NCBI GenBank assembly: GCA_002256005.1
Contig: NKIQ01000004.1
Span: forward strand, 40,451 to 104,450
Source of the DNA: Alphaproteobacteria bacterium PA4
GTDB taxonomy: Bacteria; Pseudomonadota; Alphaproteobacteria; Sphingomonadales; Sphingomonadaceae
Reading direction: 5' to 3'
DNA: 64,000 nucleotides
Shown: positions 37,386-46,519 of the stretch, piece after piece
How positions within the stretch are numbered: position 1 is the stretch's first letter
Layout: every line of letters begins with the position of its first letter
Translations under genes and position numbers: made by a program
Notes under the pieces: generated by a model
What the model saw: only the letters and a program-made list of their open reading frames with translations
What the model was told of the DNA's origin: nothing
Databases searched by the model: none

Positions 37386-38904
37386 CGAGCTGAGCCTGGA
37401 AGCGCCGATGGCGATTCCGGCGGCGCCGGTCGCGGACGGAGCCGGCTGCCACGCCGGCGCCGACACGATGCGCGACGCGGCCGCAAAGGCCGGCAAGTCG
37501 GAGGTGCTTGATCGCTATGCGGCCGATTATCCCAAGGGTCCGCACGATCAGCCGCAATCGATGTGCCCGGCCTTTGGCTCGCTGCGCGTCGGCCTGCGCA
37601 TGCGCCGCACGGCGACGATCCTCAGCGGCTCGGCCTGCTGTGTCTATGGCCTGACCTTTACGTCGCACTTCTATGGCGCGCGCCGCACTGTCGGCTATGT
37701 GCCGTTCAATTCGGAAACGCTGGTCACCGGCAAGCTGTTCGAGGACATCCGTGACGCCGTCTACAAGATGGCCGATCCGGACCTCTACGATACCATCGTC
37801 ATCACAAATCTCTGCGTGCCGACCGCATCCGGCGTGCCGTTGCAGCTGTTACCCGATGTCATCAACGGCGTCCGCATCATCGGCATCGATGTGCCGGGCT
37901 TCGGCGTGCCGACCCATGCCGAAGCCAAGGACGTGCTGGCCGGCGCCATGCTGGCCTATGCCCGCAAGGAAGCCATGGCCGGCCCGGTCGCGGCCCCGGC
38001 CGAGCGGCCGGACAAGCCGACGATCACCCTGCTTGGCGAAATGTTCCCGGCCGATCCGGTCGGCATTTCGATGATGCTGGAGCCGATGGGCCTTGCCGCC
38101 GGGCCGGTGGTGCCGACCCGCGAATGGCGTGAGCTGTATTCGGCGCTGGATTGCGCTGCGGTTGCCGCCATTCACCCCTTCTACACCGCATCGGTGCGCG
38201 AATTCGAAGCGGCGGGCCGCAAGGTCGTCGGCAGCGCGCCGGTCGGCCGCGATGGCACCGCCGCCTGGTTGGCCGCCATCGGCGATGCCTGCGGGATCAG
38301 CGCCGACAAGGTTGCCGCCGCGCAGAACAAGTTCCTCCCGGCCATCGCCGGGGCGCTGGCGGCCAAGCCGGTCAAGGGCCGCATCACCGTTTCGGGCTAT
38401 GAAGGTTCGGAACTGCTGGTCGCTCGCCTGCTCGTCGAATCCGGCGCCGAAGTGCCCTATGTCGGCACCGCCGCGCCGAAGACGCGCTGGTCCGATCCCG
38501 ATCGCGAATGGCTGGAAGCGCGCGGCACCTATATCCAGTATCGCGCCAGTCTGGAGCAGGACATCGCCGCGGTCGAGGAATTCAAGCCCGACCTGTCGAT
38601 CGGCACCACGCCGGTCGTGCAGCATGCCAAGAGCCATGCCATCCCCGGCCTCTACTTCACCAATCTGATCTCCGCTCGCCCCCTGATGGGCCCGGCCGGC
38701 GCCGGCAGCCTGGCCCAGGTCATCAACGGTGCGCTGGCCAACAAGGGCCGGTTCGACACGATGCAGGAATTCTTCAAGGGCGTCGGCGAAGGCTATTCGG
38801 CCGGCATCTGGGAAGACACGCCGACCGACCGGCCGGAGTTCAAGAAGAAATACGCCGCCAAGATGGTCGCCGCCGCCAAGGCCGAGGAGGCGATCGGCTC
38901 ATGA
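37378..38904 (+). CDS. bchY: Chlorophyllide a reductase subunit Y
   Basis: A 508-residue NifD-like catalytic subunit of chlorophyllide a oxidoreductase. Cluster Cys are visible in [17 protein letters not shown] and [10 protein letters not shown]. With BchZ it binds chlorophyllide and the [4Fe-4S] cluster fed by BchX. It overlaps bchX by 8 bases and bchZ by 4. Full family length. Confidence 0.97.
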   Translation: MSDELSLEAPMAIPAAPVADGAGCHAGADTMRDAAAKAGKSEVLDRYAADYPKGPHDQPQSMCPAFGSLRVGLRMRRTATILSGSACCVYGLTFTSHFYGARRTVGYVPFNSETLVTGKLFEDIRDAVYKMADPDLYDTIVITNLCVPTASGVPLQLLPDVINGVRIIGIDVPGFGVPTHAEAKDVLAGAMLAYARKEAMAGPVAAPAERPDKPTITLLGEMFPADPVGISMMLEPMGLAAGPVVPTREWRELYSALDCAAVAAIHPFYTASVREFEAAGRKVVGSAPVGRDGTAAWLAAIGDACGISADKVAAAQNKFLPAIAGALAAKPVKGRITVSGYEGSELLVARLLVESGAEVPYVGTAAPKTRWSDPDREWLEARGTYIQYRASLEQDIAAVEEFKPDLSIGTTPVVQHAKSHAIPGLYFTNLISARPLMGPAGAGSLAQVINGALANKGRFDTMQEFFKGVGEGYSAGIWEDTPTDRPEFKKKYAAKMVAAAKAEEAIGS

Positions 38905-40352
38905 CGCTCATCCTCGATCATGACAGGGCCGGCGGCTATTGGGGCGCCGTCTACGCCTTCACCTCCATCAAGGGCCTGCAGGTCATCATCGATGGCCCGG
39001 TCGGCTGCGAGAACCTGCCGGTCACCTCCGTGTTGCACTATACCGACGGTCTGCCGCCACATGAGCTGCCGATCGTCGTCACCGGTCTCGGTGAGCAGGA
39101 GCTTGGCCGCGACGGCACCGAAGGCGCGATGAAGCGGGCGTGGAAGACGCTCGATCCGGCGCTGCCCTCTGTCGTCGTCACCGGCTCCATTGCCGAAATG
39201 ATCGGCGGCGGCGTGACGCCGGAAGGCACCAGCATCCAGCGCTTCCTGCCGCGCACCATCGATGAGGACCAGTGGCAGTCGGGCGACCGCGCGCTGACCT
39301 GGCTGTGGACGCAGTTCGGCCCGAAGAAGGTGCCGGCGCTGCGCCCGCGTGCCGAAGGCGCCCGCCCCAAGGTCAACATCATCGGGCCGATGTACGGCAC
39401 CTTCAACATGCCGTCCGATCTCGCCGAGATCCGCCGGTTGATCGAAGGCATTGGCTGCGAGGTCAACATGGTGTTCCCGCTGGGCACCCATCTGGCCGAC
39501 ATTCGCCGCCTCGCCGATGCCGAGGTCAATGTCTGCATGTATCGCGAATGGGGCCGTGGCCTCTGCGAAGCCCTGGAGCGGCCCTATCTGCAGGCGCCGA
39601 TCGGCCTCAATTCGACGACATTGTTTCTGAGGAAGCTCGGCGAGCTGACGGGTGTCGACCCGGAACCCTTCATCGAGAAAGAAAAGCACACCACCATCAA
39701 GCCGCTATGGGATCTGTGGCGCTCGGTGACCCAGGATTTCTTCGGCACGGCGAGCTTTGCCGTCGTTGCCACCGAAACCTATGTGCGCGGTCTGCGCGCC
39801 TTCCTCGAAGACGATATGGGTCTGCCCTGCACCTTCACCTTCATGCGCAGTGCCGGGGTGAAGCCCGACAATGCAGCAGTGCGCGAGGCGATCAAGACCA
39901 ACCCGCCGCTGGTGCTGTTCGGCAGCTACAACGAACGGATGTACATGGCGGAACTCGGCAGCCGTTCGGTCTATGTGCCGGCCAGCTTCCCCGGCGCCGC
40001 CATCCGCCGCCACACCGGATCGCCCTACATGGGTTATTCCGGCTGCACCTATCTGGTGCAGGAGGTGTGCAACGCGCTGTTCGACGCGCTATTCTTCATC
40101 TTGCCGCTGTCGACGCAGATGGATCGGGCGGAAGCAACCCCGTCTCGTCTGCTGGAACAGGTGTCCTGGGATGATGATGCCCGTTCCGAACTCGATGTCC
40201 TTGTTGACAAGCAGCCGGTGCTGGTGCGGATTTCGGCAGCCAAGCGGCTGCGCGACGCGGCCGAGCGTGCCGCGCGCGACGCCGGCGAGAAACAGGTCAC
40301 AAGGGAGCGGCTTTACGCCGCCGCCCGTCTTTTCGAGGCCCAGGCGGCATGA
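38901..40352 (+). CDS. bchZ: Chlorophyllide a reductase subunit Z
   Basis: A 483-residue NifK-like partner of BchY. N-terminal AFTSIKGLQ and [19 protein letters not shown] hold a cluster Cys; the C-terminal part is the usual BchZ tail. The frame extends further upstream, but ATG 38901 overlaps the bchY stop (ATGA) and gives the normal N-terminus. pufB follows after 126 bases with no pufQ between. Confidence 0.97.
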   Translation: MTLILDHDRAGGYWGAVYAFTSIKGLQVIIDGPVGCENLPVTSVLHYTDGLPPHELPIVVTGLGEQELGRDGTEGAMKRAWKTLDPALPSVVVTGSIAEMIGGGVTPEGTSIQRFLPRTIDEDQWQSGDRALTWLWTQFGPKKVPALRPRAEGARPKVNIIGPMYGTFNMPSDLAEIRRLIEGIGCEVNMVFPLGTHLADIRRLADAEVNVCMYREWGRGLCEALERPYLQAPIGLNSTTLFLRKLGELTGVDPEPFIEKEKHTTIKPLWDLWRSVTQDFFGTASFAVVATETYVRGLRAFLEDDMGLPCTFTFMRSAGVKPDNAAVREAIKTNPPLVLFGSYNERMYMAELGSRSVYVPASFPGAAIRRHTGSPYMGYSGCTYLVQEVCNALFDALFFILPLSTQMDRAEATPSRLLEQVSWDDDARSELDVLVDKQPVLVRISAAKRLRDAAERAARDAGEKQVTRERLYAAARLFEAQAA

Positions 40353-40369
40353 CGTCGGGCCCAGCCTTT

Positions 40370-40385
40370 GGTCCGTCATCGGACC
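40370..40385 (+). other. Small hairpin upstream of pufB
   Basis: GGTCCG (40370-40375), a TCAT loop and CGGACC (40380-40385) form a perfect 6-bp tetraloop hairpin in the bchZ-pufB gap. It may mark an mRNA processing site or a stabilising 5' end for the puf transcript. The rest of the 126-base gap has no gene; pufQ is absent. Confidence 0.45.
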
Positions 40386-40478
40386 TCAACCCCTTTGCGG
40401 TGGATTCCAACGCCGCGAAGTCGCCGGTCGGGCGAGGCCATTGTGGCCGCGTGCGGCGGACATACTGGAGGACAATGC

Positions 40479-40703
40479 ATGAGTGACAATAAGATTGGTC
40501 CAGGTACCTACCTGACCGACGCCGAGGCAAAGGAGCTCCACAAGGGCTTTGTTGCTTCCATGGCGTTCTTCGTTCTGGTGGCGGTGATCGCGCACTTCCT
40601 CGTCTGGGTGTGGCGTCCGTGGTTTGGCGAATCGCGCGCCTATGCGGCGGTCGAAGTGCAGCAACAGGCCGATGCGACTGCTGTCGCTTCGCCCCGCGGT
40701 TAA
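40479..40703 (+). CDS. pufB: Light-harvesting complex 1 beta subunit
   Basis: A 74-residue LH1 beta apoprotein. It has the amphipathic N-terminus [13 protein letters not shown], one membrane helix with the bacteriochlorophyll-ligating His in [14 protein letters not shown], and then an extra alanine/glutamine-rich tail of about 20 residues. Typical LH1 beta chains stop soon after RPWF (about 48-55 residues). GGAGG at 40467-40471 sits 7 bases before ATG 40479. It is co-transcribed with pufA after 12 bases. Confidence 0.97.
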   Translation: MSDNKIGPGTYLTDAEAKELHKGFVASMAFFVLVAVIAHFLVWVWRPWFGESRAYAAVEVQQQADATAVASPRG

Positions 40704-40715
40704 GGAGCAAAGACA

Positions 40716-40901
40716 ATGTGGAGAGTTTGGCAGACGTTCAACCCGCAGCGTATTCTGACCGCCCTCGCGGTGTTCCTGTTCACGCTGGCTGTTCTGATTC
40801 ACTTCATCCTGCTCAGCACCGACCGCTACAATTGGCTGGATGGCGCCGAACCCAAGGCTGCGCCCACCGCCGCCGTGGAATCGGTGAACGGAGCAGCCTA
40901 A
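40716..40901 (+). CDS. pufA: Light-harvesting complex 1 alpha subunit
   Basis: A 61-residue LH1 alpha apoprotein: MWRVWQTFNPQRIL, a single membrane helix with ligand His in VLIHFILLST, then RYNWLDG. The alanine-rich C-terminus is modestly extended. AAGGAG precedes ATG 40716. Two hairpins follow before pufL, which in purple bacteria keep the pufBA message abundant relative to pufLM. Confidence 0.97.
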   Translation: MWRVWQTFNPQRILTALAVFLFTLAVLIHFILLSTDRYNWLDGAEPKAAPTAAVESVNGAA

Positions 40902-40903
40902 GT

Positions 40904-40924
40904 CGCTCGCCGGTTCTGCGAGCG
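40904..40924 (+). other. mRNA-stabilising hairpin after pufA
   Basis: CGCTCGC (40904-40910) and GCGAGCG (40918-40924) form a perfect 7-bp stem with a 7-base loop, starting 3 bases after the pufA stop. No T-run follows. In purple bacteria the pufA-pufL gap hairpins block 3' exonuclease and raise the LH1 to reaction-centre ratio. Confidence 0.65.
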
Positions 40925-40950
40925 TCACTGTGTTGCGTAAGAGGTAATGC

Positions 40951-40989
40951 GGGACGGACAGGGTTCGATTGATCGGATCCTGTTCGCCC
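40951..40989 (+). other. Second imperfect hairpin between pufA and pufL
   Basis: ACAGG (40958-40962) pairs with CCTGT (40979-40983), with an inner CGAT/ATCG pairing and outer GGG/CCC bases. Weaker than the first hairpin; likely part of the same stabilising structure in the 144-base gap. Confidence 0.45.
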
Positions 40990-41045
40990 GCACCACCAGC
41001 TAGAGGCCCGCGCCGCTTGCCAGCGGCCACGGGGGGAGGTGCGCC

Positions 41046-41870
41046 ATGGCGCTGTTGAGTTTCGAACGGAAATATCGCGTTCGCGGAGGCACCCTTATCG
41101 GTGGTGACCTCTTCGACTTCTGGGTGGGGCCCTTTTATGTGGGCTTCTTCGGGGTCACCACGATCTTCTTTGCGGCGCTCGGCACCGCGCTGATCCTGTA
41201 CGGGGCTGCTATCGGGCCAACCTGGAATCCGTGGCTGATCAGCATCGCCCCGCCGGACATCAGCTATGGCCTGGCGCTGGCGCCGCTCCGCGAGGGCGGG
41301 CTGTGGCAGATCATCACCATCTGCGCCGTCGGTGCATTCAGCAGCTGGGCGCTGCGCGAGGTGGAAATCTGCCGGAAACTCGGCATGGGCTATCATGTGC
41401 CCTTCGCCTTCAGCTTCGCCATCTTCGCCTATGTCTCGCTGGTCGTCATCCGCCCGATGCTGATGGGCGCCTGGGGCTATGGTTTCCCCTATGGCATCTT
41501 CAGCCACCTCGATTGGGTGTCGAACACCGGCTATCAATATCTGCACTTCCATTACAATCCGGCGCACATGCTGGCGGTGAGCTTCTTCTTCACCACCTGC
41601 CTTGCGCTCGGCCTGCACGGCTCGCTGGTGCTGTCGGCGGTCAACCCGGCCGAAGGCACCGATGTGAAGTCGCCGGAATATGAAGATACGTTCTTCCGCG
41701 ATCTGGTCGGCTATTCGGTCGGCACGCTGGGCATCCACCGCGTCGGCCTGCTGCTGGCGCTGAACGCCGGCTTCTGGAGCGCCATCTGCATCATCATTTC
41801 GGGTCCGTTCTGGTCACGCGGCTGGCCGGAATGGTGGACCTGGTGGCTCAACCTGCCGGTCTGGAGCTGA
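41046..41870 (+). CDS. pufL: Photosynthetic reaction centre subunit L
   Basis: A 274-residue type-II reaction-centre L subunit with five membrane helices. Bacteriochlorophyll-ligating His residues are in [11 protein letters not shown] and LHGSLVLS, and iron/quinone-site His in [14 protein letters not shown]-terminus [25 protein letters not shown] is standard. A GGGGGGAGG ribosome site precedes ATG 41046. pufM begins 11 bases after the stop. Confidence 0.98.
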   Translation: MALLSFERKYRVRGGTLIGGDLFDFWVGPFYVGFFGVTTIFFAALGTALILYGAAIGPTWNPWLISIAPPDISYGLALAPLREGGLWQIITICAVGAFSSWALREVEICRKLGMGYHVPFAFSFAIFAYVSLVVIRPMLMGAWGYGFPYGIFSHLDWVSNTGYQYLHFHYNPAHMLAVSFFFTTCLALGLHGSLVLSAVNPAEGTDVKSPEYEDTFFRDLVGYSVGTLGIHRVGLLLALNAGFWSAICIIISGPFWSRGWPEWWTWWLNLPVWS

Positions 41871-41881
41871 GGGGAATCACC

Positions 41882-42853
41882 ATGGCTTATCAGAACATCT
41901 TCACCCAGGTTCAGCTGCGCGGCGAACTGGAATCGGGCGTCCCGCTCGGACCCCATAATGATGCGCGCATCGGCCCGTTCGGTTTCACCTATTGGATGGG
42001 GAAGCTGGGCGGTGCCCAGATCGGCCCGGTCTATCTTGGCACCCTGGGTGTCGCGTCGCTGATCATGGGCTTCATCGCCATCGAGATCATCGGCTTCAAC
42101 ATGCTGGCCTCGGTCAATTGGAACCCGCAGCAGTTCCTGCGCCAGTTCTTCTGGCTGGCCCTCGAGCCGCCGCCGGCCAAATACGGCCTCAAGATCCTGC
42201 CGCCACTCAATGAAGGCGGCTGGTGGCTGATCGCCGGCTTCTTCCTCACCGCCTCGATCCTGCTCTGGTGGCTGCGCACCTATCGCCGCGCCAAGGAACT
42301 CAACATGGGCACCCATGTCGCCTGGGCCTTTGCCAGCGCGATCTGGCTCTACCTCGTCCTCGGCTTCATCCGGCCGCTGGCGATGGGCAGCTGGGCGGAA
42401 GCCGTGCCGTTCGGTGTGTTCCCGCACCTCGATTGGACCGCGGCCTTCTCGATCCGCTACGGCAATCTGTTCTACAACCCGTTCCACGCCCTTTCGATCG
42501 TCTTCCTCTATGGCTCCACCCTGCTGTTCGCCATGCACGGTGCGACCATTCTGGCGGTCGGTCGCTATGGCGGTGAGCGCGAAATCGAACAGATCACCGA
42601 TCGCGGTACCGCATCCGAACGCGCGGCGCTGTTCTGGCGCTGGACCATGGGCTTCAACGCCACCATGGAATCGATCCATCGCTGGGCCTGGTGGTTCGCG
42701 GTGCTGACGACGCTGACCGGCGGCATCGGCATCCTGCTGACCGGCACCGCCGTCGACAACTGGTATCTTTGGGCCGTCGAACATCACTTCGCGCTGAATT
42801 ATCCGGCGACGGGTGTGGTCGATCCCGCCACTCTTCCGGGGGCACCGCAATGA
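41882..42853 (+). CDS. pufM: Photosynthetic reaction centre subunit M
   Basis: A 323-residue M subunit: [14 protein letters not shown]-terminus, five membrane helices, special-pair and accessory pigment His in [12 protein letters not shown] and [10 protein letters not shown], and iron-ligand region ESIHRWAWW with the following Glu/His. ATG 41882 is chosen by homology although the frame is open upstream. Its stop overlaps pufC (ATGA). Confidence 0.98.
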   Translation: MAYQNIFTQVQLRGELESGVPLGPHNDARIGPFGFTYWMGKLGGAQIGPVYLGTLGVASLIMGFIAIEIIGFNMLASVNWNPQQFLRQFFWLALEPPPAKYGLKILPPLNEGGWWLIAGFFLTASILLWWLRTYRRAKELNMGTHVAWAFASAIWLYLVLGFIRPLAMGSWAEAVPFGVFPHLDWTAAFSIRYGNLFYNPFHALSIVFLYGSTLLFAMHGATILAVGRYGGEREIEQITDRGTASERAALFWRWTMGFNATMESIHRWAWWFAVLTTLTGGIGILLTGTAVDNWYLWAVEHHFALNYPATGVVDPATLPGAPQ

Positions 42854-43986
42854 CGCGCAAACTCGCATCTCTGGCGCTGGTTCTGCCAGCGCTGTTGCTG
42901 GCCGGCTGCGAATTCGGTTCGAAGACGCAGACCCAGGTCGGCCCGCGCGGCACCGCCATGGTCCAGATCCATGATACCAGCAGCATCAAGCCGCTGGCCG
43001 CCGTGCCGGAACCGCCCTATCCGCTGACCCCCGACATGCTGGAAGGCCAGCGCGCCAAGGAGGCCTACCAGAACGTCCAGGTGCTGGGCGATCTGTCGGC
43101 GGAAGAGTTCAACTATACCATGGCATCGATCACCAACTGGGTGGCGCCGGACAATGGCACCATCAAGGACGGTGGCTGCAACTATTGCCACAATCCGGAA
43201 AACATGGCGTCCGACGAGAAGTACACCAAGGTCGTCGCGCGCAAGATGTTCCAGATGACGCGCAACATCAACGCCAACTGGAAGCCGCACTTTGCCGGCA
43301 GCCAGAACGCCGCCGCCGGCAACGCCGGGGTGACGTGCTGGACCTGCCACCGCGGCAATCCGGTGCCGCAATATGTCTGGTCGTCGAACGTTGCCAACCC
43401 GAAGTCGATCAAGGGCAACAAGTTCGGCCAGAACACGCCGGCTCAGACGGTCGCCTGGGCGTCCCTGCCCAACGATCCCTATTCGGCACTGCTGGAAGGC
43501 AAGAACAACGTCCGCGTGCAGGCCGCCAAGACCTTCCCGACGGATCATGTCGCGTCGATTCAATCGACCGAACAGACCTATGGCCTGATGATGCACATGT
43601 CGCAGGGCCTGGGCGTCAACTGCACCTATTGCCATAACAGCCAGAATTTCGCGAATTGGTCGCACTCGCGGCCGCAGCGCGTCTATGCCTGGTACGGTAT
43701 CCGCATGGTGCGCGACAGTAACGACAATTACATCTCTGCCCTTGGAAATGTCTGGCCTGCCAACCGGCGCGGCCCGGCCGGCGATCCGAAGAAGATCTTC
43801 TGCGCCACCTGCCACCAGGGTGTGAACAAGCCGCTCGGCGGCTATCCGATGCTGAAGGACTATCCGGGCCTGAAGGGTCCGTATGTCTCCGCCGCTGCGC
43901 CGGCTGCTCCGGCAGCCCCCGCAGCGCCGGAAGCCCCGGCATCGGTGCCCGTCGCCGCGGCGGATACGAGTAAGCCGGCGGCCTGA
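42850..43986 (+). CDS. pufC: Reaction centre tetraheme cytochrome subunit
   Basis: A 378-residue lipoprotein cytochrome that re-reduces the special pair. Lipobox LLLAGC near residues 15-20, then four CxxCH heme sites: CNYCH, CWTCH, CTYCH and CATCH; Met ligands lie in the helices before each, for example KMFQMTR and GLMMHMS. The alanine/proline-rich C-terminal tail (about 40 residues) is low-complexity. Last gene of the puf operon, followed by a strong terminator. Confidence 0.98.
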   Translation: MTRKLASLALVLPALLLAGCEFGSKTQTQVGPRGTAMVQIHDTSSIKPLAAVPEPPYPLTPDMLEGQRAKEAYQNVQVLGDLSAEEFNYTMASITNWVAPDNGTIKDGGCNYCHNPENMASDEKYTKVVARKMFQMTRNINANWKPHFAGSQNAAAGNAGVTCWTCHRGNPVPQYVWSSNVANPKSIKGNKFGQNTPAQTVAWASLPNDPYSALLEGKNNVRVQAAKTFPTDHVASIQSTEQTYGLMMHMSQGLGVNCTYCHNSQNFANWSHSRPQRVYAWYGIRMVRDSNDNYISALGNVWPANRRGPAGDPKKIFCATCHQGVNKPLGGYPMLKDYPGLKGPYVSAAAPAAPAAPAAPEAPASVPVAAADTSKPAA

Positions 43987-44010
43987 CGAACGTCATCCAC
44001 GTGCTTTGAA

Positions 44011-44045
44011 GGCCCGGTCGCCATGGTGACCGGGCCTTTTTCTTT
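44011..44045 (+). terminator. Rho-independent terminator of the puf operon
   Basis: GGCCCGGTCNCC-type stem: GGCCCGGTC (44011-44019) with GACCGGGCC (44028-44036), followed by TTTTTCTTT (44037-44045). It starts 24 bases after the pufC stop and is the clearest intrinsic terminator in the window. Confidence 0.92.
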
Positions 44046-44090
44046 GTCACGAAGAAAGGTTCTGCGGCGCAGTCGGGCTGAAGGAAGATT

Positions 44091-44218
44091 GCCTCCGGCG
44101 GCTGGGGCCGCAGGCCCCAGACCCCATTTTTCTTCGATTTGGTCTGAAAAGGTGTCCGTGGCGCTATGCGGCAGTCAATAAATGGGGTCTGGGGCCTGCG
44201 GCCCCAGCCGCCGGAGGC
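44091..44218. repeat. BIME-like inverted repeat element, copy 2
   Basis: Left arm 44091-44130 (GCCTCCGGCGG, hairpin CTGGGGCC-GCA-GGCCCCAG, ACCCCATTTT); right arm 44181-44218 in reverse complement; 50 bases of unique sequence between. It lies between the puf terminator and the convergent acetyltransferase-like gene. Confidence 0.9.
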
Positions 44219-44232
44219 AACAACCCCCGCCG

Positions 44233-45375
44233 TTACAGCGCCCGCTCGAACACCCGGTACGTCCGCGTCACCTTGCTTTCGATCGCGTCGGCGATGGAGC
44301 GCATCGGGCCGTTGTCGTCGAGAATCCAGCCGATCTCGCCCTCGTCGGCGCCATAATTGGCGATGGCATCCCGGCGGATATACTCGATCATCTGGAAGGC
44401 CATCAGCGAAGCGACGCGCTGGCCTTGCAGGCTCTTGCGGATGCCCATCAGCGGCACGCGGATGCGCTTGACCTGCGGCCGGCGCAGTCGCCAGAGCAGC
44501 TTGGCCCAGCCGAAGGGGAAAAGGTTGCCATCGAGGTCGCGGGTCAGCTCGTTGATGTCGGGCAGGGCGATCATGAAGCCGACCGGCTCGCCATCATATT
44601 CGGCGACGCGGATCAGGTCTTCGAAAACGATGGGTTTCAGCTTCTTGCCGACAAAGGCGATTTCGCCCGGAGTCAGTGGCACGAAGCCCCAGTTCGTCGA
44701 CCAGGCGTCGTTCAGGATGTCGAGGATCAGCGCGGCTTCCTCGGCAAAGCGCGATTTGTCGACGGGACGCGTTTTCAGCCGCGTGTTGCGTTCGCTGGCG
44801 GCGACGATGCGCTGGACGATTTCGGGGAAGGGTTGGTCGATCTTCAGGCCCCAGCAGTGCATGTCCTTGACCCCGGCATAGCCGCGGGCGGTGATCAGGC
44901 TCTGATAATAGGGCCGGTGATGGCCCATCATCACCGTTGGCGCGCTGTCGAAGCCTTCGACCAGCAGGCCCGGCTCGTCCCAGATCGACAGGCTGAACGG
45001 CCCCTGCGCACGGGTCATGCCCTCACTGCGCAGCCAGTCTTCGGCGGTGGTCAGCAACAAATCGGCAACCGCCGCATCGTCGATGCATTCGAACATGCCC
45101 CAATGGCCGGTGCCGGCGCCCATATGGGTCAACACCAGTTGGTCGATCTGGGCAGAGATGCGGCCGACGACCGCGCCATCGCGTTCGACCAGCCAGAAGC
45201 GCGCCCGGCCATGTTCGAACCAGGGGTTGCCCTTCAGGCCGGAAATCAGTGCGCGGGCCTCTCCGCGCAACGGCGGCACGAAGTGCGGGTCGCTGGCATA
45301 GAGCCGGTACGGCAGCTCGATGAAGCGGTTGCGGTCGGCGGCGGTTTCCACCGCGATCAGTTTCAATGGCCCCAT
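44233..45375 (-). CDS. GNAT-fold protein of unknown function
   Basis: A 380-residue protein of an alphaproteobacterial family with a GNAT-like core, sometimes listed as dATP pyrophosphohydrolase without basis that I can see (no Nudix box). Blocks seen: ELPYRLYASDPHFVPPLR, GRISAQIDQL, QGPFSLSIWDEPGLLVEGFD, GHHRPYY, and NWGFVPLTPGEI. The pattern of DPHFVPPL and GPFS..WDE is typical of this uncharacterised group. It is monocistronic or read with lptG, which ends 45 bases upstream of its start on the same strand. Confidence 0.8.
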   Translation of the reverse strand: MGPLKLIAVETAADRNRFIELPYRLYASDPHFVPPLRGEARALISGLKGNPWFEHGRARFWLVERDGAVVGRISAQIDQLVLTHMGAGTGHWGMFECIDDAAVADLLLTTAEDWLRSEGMTRAQGPFSLSIWDEPGLLVEGFDSAPTVMMGHHRPYYQSLITARGYAGVKDMHCWGLKIDQPFPEIVQRIVAASERNTRLKTRPVDKSRFAEEAALILDILNDAWSTNWGFVPLTPGEIAFVGKKLKPIVFEDLIRVAEYDGEPVGFMIALPDINELTRDLDGNLFPFGWAKLLWRLRRPQVKRIRVPLMGIRKSLQGQRVASLMAFQMIEYIRRDAIANYGADEGEIGWILDDNGPMRSIADAIESKVTRTYRVFERAL

Positions 45376-45420
45376 AAACCACTGCTACAGCGCCATTGCG
45401 GCCAATTTGGGACGCGCGTG

Positions 45421-46509
45421 CTATTCTTCGGTGCGGATCAGCACGGCCTCGCCGATCAGCAGGAACAGCAGGAACGGCGCCCAGGCCGCCATCAGTGGTG
45501 GTACGGTGCCGAAATTGCCCATGGCCAGCATGAAATTGTCGGCGACGAAGAAAGCGAAGCCCAGGAACATGCCGATGACGGCGCGGACGAACAGCCGGCC
45601 GGATCGCGCCAGGCCAAAGGCGGCGACGGCGCCGAGCAATGGCATCAGCACCGTCGACAAGGGCCCGGAGATCTTGTGCCAGGCGGCGGCGATCAGCGTG
45701 TCGACCGGCTTGCCGGCGGCGCGCTGCTCGGCGATCTGCGGCCACAGGTCCCACAAAGGAATCCACGCCGGGTTGATGCTGGTGGTGGTGAACTGGCGCG
45801 GCACCACGACGCTGGGGAAATCCAGCGCCGGCGCGGCTGCCACGGTGCCGCGTGCCACATCGAAGATCTTGACGCCGGCTAACTGCCAGCCATCCGCTGC
45901 CGGCCGGGCGCTGTCGGCCATCACGATGCGCATCAGGCGATTGTCGGCGCGGTCATAGATGGTGACGCCCTGCAGCACGGTGGCATTGCCGCTGCCGTCT
46001 ACGCTGTTGGCGCGGAACAGATCATCGCCGCCGCGTACCCAGCTTTCGCTGGCGACCTTGGCGATGGCCGGGCCCCGCCGATACTCATTCTCCTGCCAGA
46101 CCTTCAGGGCCTGGCTGGCATGGGTGGTGATGCGTTCGTTGAAGGTGAAATTGGCCACGGCAATGCCGAATGATGCGATGAACAACGGCCCCAGGATCTG
46201 GTGCGCCGAAATACCGGCGGCCTTGAAGATCACCACTTCGCTGTTCTGATTGAGCGTCGCCAGCGTCACCAGCGTTGCCAGCAACACCGAAAAGGGCAGG
46301 AACAATTGCACCAGCTGCGGCACGCGCAGCGACACATAGGTCCACAGCTCCGCCTCGCCATTGCCGGCAGCGGCGAGAATCTTGCCCGATTCGCCGAGCA
46401 GATCGAGCGATTCGAGGATGACGATCAGCCCGATCAGGAACGCCGCCGACCGGATCAGGAACATCTTGGCCGTGTACCAGGCGATGGTGTTGGACGGGAA
46501 CAGCTTCAC
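45421..46509 (-). CDS. lptG: LPS export permease LptG
   Basis: A 362-residue YjgP/YjgQ permease: N-terminal membrane helices (FLIRSAAFLIGLIVILESLD), a central periplasmic beta-jellyroll (about 130-270) and C-terminal helices. With LptF and LptB it extracts LPS from the inner membrane. GTG 46509 is chosen because it gives the usual N-terminus, KLFPSNTIAWYTAK; the frame is open further upstream. It lies 10 bases after the lptF stop. Confidence 0.93.
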   Translation of the reverse strand: MKLFPSNTIAWYTAKMFLIRSAAFLIGLIVILESLDLLGESGKILAAAGNGEAELWTYVSLRVPQLVQLFLPFSVLLATLVTLATLNQNSEVVIFKAAGISAHQILGPLFIASFGIAVANFTFNERITTHASQALKVWQENEYRRGPAIAKVASESWVRGGDDLFRANSVDGSGNATVLQGVTIYDRADNRLMRIVMADSARPAADGWQLAGVKIFDVARGTVAAAPALDFPSVVVPRQFTTTSINPAWIPLWDLWPQIAEQRAAGKPVDTLIAAAWHKISGPLSTVLMPLLGAVAAFGLARSGRLFVRAVIGMFLGFAFFVADNFMLAMGNFGTVPPLMAAWAPFLLFLLIGEAVLIRTEE

Positions 46510-46519
46510 GGGCGCGTCC

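Noticed and set aside
44233-45375. dATP pyrophosphohydrolase
   Set aside because: This name is attached to some homologues, but no Nudix or HD motif is visible; the fold looks GNAT-like.
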